This document shows, piece by piece, positions 5,837 to 11,077 of a stretch of DNA of 11,077 nt. Positions within the stretch are counted from its first letter, which is position 1; each line of letters opens with the position of its first letter. The translations under genes were made by a program, and so were the position numbers. Source of the DNA: Gammaproteobacteria bacterium (GTDB lineage: Bacteria; Pseudomonadota; Gammaproteobacteria; GCA-001735895); assembly GCA_021767985.1 (NCBI GenBank), contig JAASSH010000017.1:1-11077 (forward strand), written 5' to 3'. The notes below the pieces were generated by a model. It had not been told where the DNA came from and did no database searches. It worked only from the letters and a program-made list of their open reading frames with translations.

Positions 5837-8377
5837 TCAGTTTTTCTTCTGCTTGTGGATTTTTTTGGGATTGTAAACCCGCAACTTGTCCGTACTCCTG
5901 GGACGAGCGTTTACCCGCTCCTCGTTGACCTCACGTATTTCTTTCAGGATTTTGGGATTTCTCCACAGGATCGTCGACATTGGCTCGGGCGAGACCCTGA
6001 TCAAGGTACAGGGCGTCTCGGCCCTTACGGTTGCGCTGCGCTGGTGACTATGGTGTTTTTGCCTCTCGAGCAGGGTAGATTCACCCATGAAATCACCCCT
6101 GGAGAATTCGGCCATGAAATGCTCCCGGTTCATTGCATCTTTCATCCACCGGGTCGCCGTTCCGTCGACCAGTATGTAGAAGTCCTTACCTTTTTCAAAT
6201 CGATCGATAATCGTGTCGCCGGCTAAAAAGGTCACGATCGCGGCATTATTCTCCAGGTACTCGTAATCCCTGTCTTTCATCTCGCTGAACAACTCGATGT
6301 CTTTCAATAGCTCGGTGATAGTACCGACCGAATCTGCAAATACGAGAGGTGATTTATCGATCTCCCTGAGCGCCGTTTTTACCTTGTCCTGTATCAGGTT
6401 GAACCCCTTGGCACCGAGGTCGTCGTGAAGAAACTCTGACTTGACCCGGTTCCAGCCGCTATTGATCATCGAGCGGGTCGTGAGTCGCTCTACATACTGC
6501 GGGTAGAACTCCGGGTAATAAACTTTCATTTGCTTTAACTGCCTGCGGTAGTATTTTTTTCGTTCGTTATAGACAGCTATCACCTTTTCCCTGGTCTCTT
6601 CGAGCAGGTCGTCCTGTTCCTTCAGCATGGTTATCACGTCATCGCATGACAGGATGTGCGCGACATTGCGCTGCACGCGTTGAACCATCCTTAGCTCCTG
6701 GTATTTCGAAAGCAATCCGGAAAGCCAGTGTTTTTCGCGGATTTTAGCCAGGAACGAGTCCTCGAGCCGTTGAAACAGGCTTTGTTCCTCTGTCTCTGCT
6801 TCAGTTCCGATTCTGCCCTCACCGAGACGCAGCGATTCCTGCACCTCATGCAGCCTGTTGTTCATGTCCAGGTAGATATACTGGCTGATAACGCCATTCT
6901 TGTAGAGCGATTGCAACGATTCCCGCTCCACGCGATAGGCGCGGAATTCGGCGAAATACTCGTCGTCTTCGTGCGAATCCTCGTTAGCTTCGTCGAGTTC
7001 ACTGGTAAAGGCTTGATGAATCTTGTCCGACAATGGCTCGACTGCGCCCTTGGGCAGTACTTTACTCGAGGCCAGGGCCGCCAAATACCTGGTGGAAGTT
7101 TCTTCGGCGCTGTGTAGCGAATTTCTATATTCCAGGCTTTCTCCCCGGGAAATTTCGCTCAAACCCAGAAAATGCATCAACGGACGTATGCTGGGCGCGC
7201 TTACCAACAGGGTAAACAACACCACGCCGAGGGTGATCTCGAACAGAAACTGGCGTTCCGGCAGATCGCTCGGGATCGAAAGCACCACGGCAATGGCCAA
7301 TCCACCCTTGAGACCGCCCCACCACATGATATGACGTTCGCCCAGGCTGATGTGCGGCAACCGAAACCGTTTTACCGCCAGCGGCACCAGGCTATAAACC
7401 GACAACGCGCGGGCACTCAAAACCAGCGCGATCGCGATGGCGATGGGCCCGAGCTGGTTGAACAGGGCACCCGTACTTACCGATAATCCCACCAGCAGGA
7501 ACAGCAGCGAATTGCAGGACAGGGCGATGACCTCCCATACCTCGTGGATCGAATGGGTCGTATCCTCGCGAAACCGCGTGACGCCGAAGCGTCGCAGCGC
7601 GATCGCGGAGCCAACCACCGCCATGACGCCCGAGACGTGGAAACTGTGTTCCGCGATGACGAAGCTGGCGTAGGCGATGATGATGGAAGACGTCAGGATC
7701 ACCGCGATTCCGCTTTGCATGCGGTACAGCAATTCACAGGCGACAAAACCCAGGAAAGCCCCGAACAGTGCACCGCCAATGAATACCCTCAGGAATTCCA
7801 GGAATATGTTGTCGGCATCCGACCAGCCGATACCGCCCCCTTCCACGGCGATACCCAGCAGTATCGAGAAAGCCACGATTGCGGTTGCGTCGTTAAGCAG
7901 GGACTCGCCCTCGACCAGCACGTTCAACCGGTTTGGCGCACCCAGTTCCTTGAACAGCGCGACCACGGCAACCGGGTCGGTCGCGGATATGAGCGCACCG
8001 AAGACCAGTGCAACGATGAGCTTGATATCCAGGGCCCACCAGATACCCAGACCGACGACGAAGGTGGACATGAGCATCGCGGGAATCGCGAGGATGAGAA
8101 TCGGTGGCAGATCCTTGAGCATCTGCCGCGCATCCAGCGCAAACCCGGATTCGAATATGAGTGCGGGCAGAAATATGAATAACATGATTTCAGGGCTGAG
8201 ATTAAATCCCTGCAGCGATTCCATGAAATGAAACGTGCGCGACAGCTCGCCCAGCAGCATGCCAATCAGGACCAGGATTACCGTGAACGGAACCGGCAGG
8301 TTTCGGCAGATACCCGTGACCAGCATGGCAATGCCGAGTAATACTACCAATACATAGATAATCTCTGAAGCTGGCAT
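5837..8377 (-). CDS. CPA1-type Na+/H+ antiporter with C-terminal cyclic-nucleotide-binding domain
   Basis: The protein exchanges Na+ (or another monovalent cation) for H+ across the inner membrane. Its 846 aa comprise about 12-13 membrane segments in residues 1-410, a long charged, partly coiled cytoplasmic region (about 411-690), and a cNMP-binding domain (about 700-815). CPA1 hallmarks are SATDPVAV (131-138, ion-site D134), GESLLND (157-163, the N162-D163 pair), R323 in a membrane helix, and WWGGLKGGLAIA (352-363). The cNMP domain keeps a GES turn (765-767) and R780 before SATVRA, as in phosphate-binding cassettes that bind nucleotide. The layout resembles plant SOS1: NhaP-type exchanger, long tail, cNMP module. 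ATG 8377 has a weak ribosome site. The CYTH-like gene follows 7 nt later. An FNR-type box lies upstream. Transport family very confident; true ligand and ion unproven. Confidence 0.93.
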   Translation of the reverse strand: MPASEIIYVLVVLLGIAMLVTGICRNLPVPFTVILVLIGMLLGELSRTFHFMESLQGFNLSPEIMLFIFLPALIFESGFALDARQMLKDLPPILILAIPAMLMSTFVVGLGIWWALDIKLIVALVFGALISATDPVAVVALFKELGAPNRLNVLVEGESLLNDATAIVAFSILLGIAVEGGGIGWSDADNIFLEFLRVFIGGALFGAFLGFVACELLYRMQSGIAVILTSSIIIAYASFVIAEHSFHVSGVMAVVGSAIALRRFGVTRFREDTTHSIHEVWEVIALSCNSLLFLLVGLSVSTGALFNQLGPIAIAIALVLSARALSVYSLVPLAVKRFRLPHISLGERHIMWWGGLKGGLAIAVVLSIPSDLPERQFLFEITLGVVLFTLLVSAPSIRPLMHFLGLSEISRGESLEYRNSLHSAEETSTRYLAALASSKVLPKGAVEPLSDKIHQAFTSELDEANEDSHEDDEYFAEFRAYRVERESLQSLYKNGVISQYIYLDMNNRLHEVQESLRLGEGRIGTEAETEEQSLFQRLEDSFLAKIREKHWLSGLLSKYQELRMVQRVQRNVAHILSCDDVITMLKEQDDLLEETREKVIAVYNERKKYYRRQLKQMKVYYPEFYPQYVERLTTRSMINSGWNRVKSEFLHDDLGAKGFNLIQDKVKTALREIDKSPLVFADSVGTITELLKDIELFSEMKDRDYEYLENNAAIVTFLAGDTIIDRFEKGKDFYILVDGTATRWMKDAMNREHFMAEFSRGDFMGESTLLERQKHHSHQRSATVRAETPCTLIRVSPEPMSTILWRNPKILKEIREVNEERVNARPRSTDKLRVYNPKKIHKQKKN

Positions 8378-8463
8378 AATTATTTGCTCAGATCAGGCGG
8401 TTCCTCAGATGCATCGTTATTCTTGGTTTGAACACTCCCTGAAGAACCAGATCCCAATTTACA

Positions 8464-8469
8464 AGAATA
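8464..8469 (-). promoter_or_regulatory. Possible -10 element (TATTCT) of the antiporter operon
   Basis: Minus-strand TATTCT at 8469-8464 matches 4 of 6 of TATAAT and lies 21 nt downstream of the FNR-type box, near the spacing (about 22 nt) used when FNR activates from -41.5. Transcription would start near 8457, giving a leader of about 80 nt before ATG 8377. A small inverted repeat, AGAAT/ATTCT (8464-8475), overlaps it. Confidence 0.4.
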
Positions 8470-8490
8470 AATTCTGTAAGAATCTATATA

Positions 8491-8504
8491 TTGATTTGAA
8501 TCAA
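8491..8504. promoter_or_regulatory. Perfect FNR/ANR-type box upstream of the antiporter operon
   Basis: TTGATTTGAATCAA fits the TTGAT-N4-ATCAA consensus of FNR/ANR regulators with no mismatch in the two half-sites. The only gene it can serve nearby is the minus-strand antiporter operon, 114 nt away, because etfA ends at a terminator on the other side. Position relative to a candidate -10 fits activation from about -41.5. This points to oxygen-linked control, or to another CRP/FNR-family regulator with the same site. Confidence 0.6.
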
Positions 8505-8525
8505 GGGACGACGTCGAGCAATGAA

Positions 8526-8545
8526 ATCAAACCCGCCGGTTTGAT
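8526..8545. repeat. Hairpin next to the etf terminator
   Basis: ATCAAACC (8526-8533) and GGTTTGAT (8538-8545) form a perfect 8-bp stem with a 4-nt CGCC loop. It lies 14 nt past the main etf terminator on the minus strand and has a short T run (TTTC) after it there. It may act as a back-up terminator or keep read-through out of the antiporter promoter. Confidence 0.5.
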
Positions 8546-8559
8546 AGCGAAAGACAAAT

Positions 8560-8593
8560 AAAAACCCGCCGAGGCTGCCCGCGGCGGGTTTTT
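8560..8593. terminator. Rho-independent terminator of the etf operon (works in both directions)
   Basis: AAAACCCGCCG (8561-8571) pairs with CGGCGGGTTTT (8582-8592) to give an 11-bp stem (12 with the outer A-T pair) around a 10-nt loop. On the minus strand the stem ends in a run of T and lies about 60 nt past the etfA stop. The flanking A and T runs make it symmetric, so it can also stop transcripts from the other side. Confidence 0.85.
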
Positions 8594-8654
8594 CATGTTT
8601 TCGCGAGATCCCGGGACGCCGCAGCGCGGCTCGCGCGAGGCTCGCGGTCAGGCT

Positions 8655-9584
8655 TTACAACGCGGCGTCGAGTTCGGGTACTGCCTCGAACAGGTCCGCA
8701 ACCAGGCCATAATCGGCGACCTGGAAAATCGGCGCTTCGCTGTCGTTGTTGATCGCGACGATGACCTTGCTCTCCTTCATGCCGGCCAGGTGCTGGATCG
8801 CGCCCGAAATGCCGACCGCGATATAAAGGTCTGGCGCGATAACCTTGCCGGTCTGGCCGACCTGCAACTCGTTGGGTACGAATCCCGAGTCAACCGCTGC
8901 GCGCGACGCGCCAACCGCTGCACCGAGCTTGTCGGCTACCGAATGCAGCATGCTGAAATTGTCGCCGGACTGCATGCCACGACCGCCGGAGACGACGATC
9001 TTGGCCGAGGTCAAATCGACCTGGTCATTGTCCGAAAGCGCCTGCGATACCCAGCTCGACAGGCCGGCATCAGCGCCACCGCCGATCTGTTCGACGCTGG
9101 CCGATCCGCCTTCGGCGGCCGCGGCTTCGAACTTGATCGTGCGCACGGTAATGACCTTGATGGCGTCGGCGGACTGCACCGTGGCCAGCGCGTTGCCGGC
9201 GTAGATCGGGCGCACGAAGGTGTCATCCGACTTGACCTCGACGATGTCGGAAATTTGCGCGACATCGAGCAACGCCGCCGCCCGCGGCATAATGTTTTTG
9301 CCATAGGTCGTGGCGGAAGCCAGTATGTGGGTGTAATCGCTTGCCTGTTCGACGATCAGCGATGCCAGGTTTTCCGCGAGGTGATGACCGAAGGCCGGGT
9401 TATCGGCAACCTTGACCTTGTTGACGCCGGCGATTCCAGCCGCCGCCTCGGCGACCGCGGCGCAATTCTCCCCTGCGATCAGCAGGTCGATGTCACCGCC
9501 AATTTGCTGCGCGGCCGTGACGGCGTGCAGGGTTGCGGCGGCTACTTCGTTATTGTCGTGTTCGACGATTACCAGATTACTCAT
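8655..9584 (-). CDS. etfA: Electron transfer flavoprotein, alpha subunit
   Basis: EtfA binds FAD and with EtfB forms the soluble cytoplasmic heterodimer that carries electrons from acyl-CoA and other dehydrogenases to ETF:ubiquinone oxidoreductase and the quinone pool. The 309-aa protein is the normal length. The N-terminal half starts [11 protein letters not shown] in the usual way. The C-terminal FAD domain shows SGGRG (199-203), VGQTGK (242-247), GISGAIQH (258-265), [10 protein letters not shown] (278-287) and ADYGLVADL near the end, all hallmarks of group-I ETF. ATG 9584 starts 2 nt past the etfB stop, with AAGGTG about 9 nt upstream inside etfB, so translation is coupled. No partner ETF-QO gene is in the window. 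A strong terminator follows. Identification is secure. Confidence 0.97.
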   Translation of the reverse strand: MSNLVIVEHDNNEVAAATLHAVTAAQQIGGDIDLLIAGENCAAVAEAAAGIAGVNKVKVADNPAFGHHLAENLASLIVEQASDYTHILASATTYGKNIMPRAAALLDVAQISDIVEVKSDDTFVRPIYAGNALATVQSADAIKVITVRTIKFEAAAAEGGSASVEQIGGGADAGLSSWVSQALSDNDQVDLTSAKIVVSGGRGMQSGDNFSMLHSVADKLGAAVGASRAAVDSGFVPNELQVGQTGKVIAPDLYIAVGISGAIQHLAGMKESKVIVAINNDSEAPIFQVADYGLVADLFEAVPELDAAL

Positions 9585-9586
9585 GA

Positions 9587-10336
9587 CTAAATCACCTTCG
9601 CTTCGTTGCGCAACTTTTCCACCAGCTCACCGACGCTGTTGACGATGACGCCAGCGGCGCGGCCTTCAGGCTCCTCGACGTTCAGAGTAGTCAGCCGATT
9701 TGCGGTATCCAGGCCCAGGCTATCGAGCTCGATCTTGTCCATCGGCTTGCGTTTGGCCTTCATGACGTCGGGCAGCTTGACATAGCGTGGCTCGTTCAGG
9801 CGCAGGTCGGCGCTCATGACTGCCGGCATCTTCACCTGGATTGTCTCGAGACCGGCGTCGACTTCACGGGTCACGGTCGCCTGCTCGCCCTCGATCTTGA
9901 TTTCCGACGCGAAGGTCGCCTGCGACCATCCCAGCAGTGCGGACAGCATTTGCGTGGTCTGGTTGGAATCGTCGTCGATTGCCTGCTTGCCGCAGATGAC
10001 CAGGCCGACGCCTTCCTGCTCGGCAACCTGCTTCAGCACCTTGGCAATCGCCAGCGGCTCGAGACTGTCTTCGGTCACGACCTGGATCGCGCGATCGGCG
10101 CCCATGGCGAGGCCATGCCGCAGGGTTTCCTCGGTCTTGCCGCCACCGACCGATGCCACGATTATTTCCTCGACGATCCCCGCTTCACGCATCCGCAATG
10201 CTTCTTCGAGGGCGTTTTCACAAAAAGGATTCATCGTCATCTTGGCATTCGCCAGGTCGACGCCCGAACCGTCCGCTTTGACGCGTGCCTTGACCTGGGG
10301 GTCGAGGACGCGCTTCACACATACCAGTATTTTCAT
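9587..10336 (-). CDS. etfB: Electron transfer flavoprotein, beta subunit
   Basis: EtfB is the small ETF subunit: it holds a structural AMP and the loop that docks on partner dehydrogenases. The 249-aa product starts [13 protein letters not shown]. It has [14 protein letters not shown] (35-48), the [12 protein letters not shown] segment (116-127), and the signature [18 protein letters not shown] at 168-185 followed by [12 protein letters not shown], the recognition-loop region of group-I ETFs involved in beta-oxidation and amino-acid breakdown. Length matches the family. ATG 10336 has only a weak ribosome site. It is the first gene of the etfB-etfA operon, divergent from the lipoprotein gene. 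Identification is secure. There is no sign of the bifurcating (Fix-type) signature, but I cannot exclude it without alignment. Confidence 0.97.
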   Translation of the reverse strand: MKILVCVKRVLDPQVKARVKADGSGVDLANAKMTMNPFCENALEEALRMREAGIVEEIIVASVGGGKTEETLRHGLAMGADRAIQVVTEDSLEPLAIAKVLKQVAEQEGVGLVICGKQAIDDDSNQTTQMLSALLGWSQATFASEIKIEGEQATVTREVDAGLETIQVKMPAVMSADLRLNEPRYVKLPDVMKAKRKPMDKIELDSLGLDTANRLTTLNVEEPEGRAAGVIVNSVGELVEKLRNEAKVI

Positions 10337-10401
10337 TACGCTGTCAGCTTCTCGTTTTGGGGATCGAAGAGACCACTTCGATCACCGTCACCTAAAGTAA
10401 T

Positions 10402-10428
10402 ACCGGGTATCCCGACTCATAACCCGGT
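10402..10428. repeat. Hairpin in the etfB leader
   Basis: ACCGGGT (10402-10408) pairs perfectly with ACCCGGT (10422-10428) around a 13-nt loop, plus one possible G-U pair outside. It lies 66 nt upstream of the etfB start and would be in the transcript if the distant promoter is used. Function unknown. Confidence 0.4.
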
Positions 10429-10576
10429 GCCAATTTCACGTCACCCAATCTCACGGTAACGTATCGAAAGCATTCGAAACCCCGCTTCCGTCGGTCGACA
10501 GGCGACCGCTTACCGATCGATTCCTGCCCCTTACCGGGCGCTCAAAAACACCGCTGACCCGATCCGAAGGCCGGGT

Positions 10577-10604
10577 ATTCTAGCGACAATTCCCATGGAA
10601 TCAA
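10577..10604 (-). promoter_or_regulatory. Candidate sigma-70 promoter for etfB
   Basis: On the minus strand TTGATT (10604-10599, 4 of 6 matches) is followed after 16 nt by TAGAAT (10582-10577, 5 of 6). Transcription would begin near 10570, giving a leader of about 234 nt before etfB. A nearer promoter was not obvious. Confidence 0.4.
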
Positions 10605-10626
10605 GCGAGGCCCGGGGACATAAAAA

Positions 10627-10666
10627 CCCGTCGTAAGCGGCGAATGTTATCACACAGCTCGACGGG
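10627..10666. repeat. Inverted repeat in the divergent region
   Basis: CCCGTCG (10627-10633) and CGACGGG (10660-10666) can pair over a 26-nt loop. It sits just upstream of the etfB promoter. It may be an operator-like element or chance. Confidence 0.2.
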
Positions 10667-10810
10667 GTGAGATTTATGCGCGACTGATGATTGTCTATTT
10701 GCGTCAATACCCGCGCACTGGCCTGCTCCAGACTCCCGTTCGCGACCTGCCACTAGCTATTGACGTACCAACCTTGTCCGGCCCTGGCAAAAAAAACTAT
10801 CCAGGAAAGG

Positions 10811-10839
10811 TTGACGAATTTCTTTTTTGGGAATATATT
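10811..10839 (+). promoter_or_regulatory. Sigma-70 promoter of the lipoprotein gene
   Basis: TTGACG (10811-10816, 5 of 6) and TATATT (10834-10839, 5 of 6) are separated by exactly 17 nt. Transcription should start near 10846-10847, giving a 55-nt leader that contains GGAG at a good distance from ATG 10902. This is the best promoter in the window. Confidence 0.7.
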
Positions 10840-10845
10840 CCCAAA
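10826..10845. promoter_or_regulatory. Perfect 20-bp palindrome over the -10 (likely operator)
   Basis: TTTGGGAATATATTCCCAAA is identical to its reverse complement over all 20 bases. The -10 hexamer lies at its centre, so a dimeric regulator bound here would block RNA polymerase. Such perfect symmetry is unlikely by chance at a promoter. The regulator is not visible in the window. Confidence 0.65.
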
Positions 10846-10856
10846 TATCGATATTT
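10843..10856. repeat. Second palindrome at the expected transcription start
   Basis: AAATATCGATATTT is a perfect 14-bp palindrome that shares three bases with the 20-bp palindrome and covers the predicted start of transcription. It may be a second operator half or simply AT-rich promoter sequence. Confidence 0.4.
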
Positions 10857-10901
10857 TAATTTTAACCAATTCCCGATTTCTCGGCCCCTGGAGATCCAGA
10901 C

Positions 10902-11077
10902 ATGACTATAGATTCAGCTATTACCCAAGGAGTTAAAGGCCTGTTCGCAACAGGATTGGTCACGTTGCTCGTCGCCTGCGGCGGCAGCGGCGGCGGCAGC
11001 AGCAGCAATGGCGACATTTCGACGGGCTCCGTACCGGTTGCCACTCGCGGCGTCATTACCCAGCTCGGCAGTATCCA
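10902..11077 (+). CDS. Lipoprotein, probably DUF5666-type, N-terminal part (runs off right edge)
   Basis: The first 58 codons encode a lipoprotein signal: a short N-region MTIDSAITQGVKG, a hydrophobic core, and the lipobox LVAC with C26 as the lipid-carrying residue. Glycine at +2 suggests sorting to the outer membrane. A Gly/Ser-rich linker (about 27-37) follows, then VATRGVITQLGSI, which resembles the start of DUF5666 repeats (short beta units beginning with a Gly-Val-Ile strand) in cell-envelope proteins. That family call rests on few residues because the gene is cut by the window edge. GGAG lies 8 nt before ATG 10902. Transcription comes from the palindrome-controlled promoter just upstream, so expression is probably switched. 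The gene is divergent from etfB. Confidence 0.8.
   Translation, partial: MTIDSAITQGVKGLFATGLVTLLVACGGSGGGSSSNGDISTGSVPVATRGVITQLGSI

Larger units (their letters stand above)
10337..10901. other. Divergent intergenic region between etfB and the lipoprotein gene
   Basis: This 565-base stretch holds a likely distant promoter for etfB (10577-10604), hairpins at 10402-10428 and 10627-10666, and the palindromic promoter of the lipoprotein gene (10811-10856). A 72-codon plus-strand frame at 10687-10905 crosses the lipoprotein promoter and looks spurious. I see no tRNA, small RNA gene or repeat array beyond these. Confidence 0.5.

Noticed and set aside
7544..8231. Long plus-strand frames of 184-212 codons opposite the antiporter
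   Set aside because: They are antisense to a clearly identified transporter gene and arise from its codon bias.
8595..9590. 331-codon plus-strand frame opposite etfA
   Set aside because: Antisense shadow of a secure etfA gene; the product is composed of reversed-codon residues without a domain.
10414..10434. Sigma-54-like TGGCAC element on the minus strand upstream of etfB
   Set aside because: The -24 half fits but the required GC at -12 is missing.
10687..10905. 72-codon plus-strand frame overlapping the lipoprotein start by ATGA
   Set aside because: It runs through the promoter and both palindromes, has no ribosome site, and its product resembles nothing known.

Overview
The window looks like chromosomal DNA of a gammaproteobacterium, possibly a marine or sediment lineage. 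The clues are a GC-rich coding background, an etfB-etfA pair, a SixA-type phosphatase, a perfect FNR/ANR-type box and a GCS2-family ligase coupled to an M14 hydrolase. This assignment rests on protein character only; no rRNA, tRNA or phylogenetic marker is present. I saw no CRISPR array, transposase, IS end or tRNA.

Layout, left to right. (1) 1-297, minus: N-terminal part of an ABC-2-type transporter ATPase that leaves the window on the left. (2) 298-488: divergent promoter region with a bulged inverted repeat. (3) 489-2929, plus: a two-gene operon with ATGA overlap, made of a GCS2-type carboxylate-amine ligase and an M14/AstE-type zinc hydrolase. Together they suggest making and breaking an amide bond in an unidentified small molecule. 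(4) 2961-4343: a lower-GC, poorly conserved-looking stretch with three small minus-strand genes (one secreted protein, two membrane proteins) separated by long non-coding DNA. (5) 4551-8377, minus: a likely co-directional group in transcription order: CPA1 Na+/H+ antiporter with a C-terminal cyclic-nucleotide-binding domain, a CYTH-like protein, and a SixA-like histidine phosphatase. A perfect TTGAT-N4-ATCAA box lies upstream of the antiporter, with a plausible -10 at the right distance for activation. (6) 8526-8593: terminator and an adjacent hairpin closing the etf operon. (7) 8655-10336, minus: etfB-etfA, the two subunits of electron transfer flavoprotein, with a probable distant promoter and long leader. 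(8) 10337-10901: divergent intergenic region, ending in a near-consensus sigma-70 promoter whose -10 sits inside a perfect 20-bp palindrome, followed by a second 14-bp palindrome at the expected start of transcription. (9) 10902-end, plus: N-terminus of a lipoprotein, probably of the DUF5666 type.

Best leads: the palindromic operator over the lipoprotein promoter; the FNR-type box in front of a cNMP-domain antiporter that is followed by a CYTH-like gene; and the ligase/hydrolase pair, whose substrate is unknown. No wholly new system can be claimed from sequence alone.
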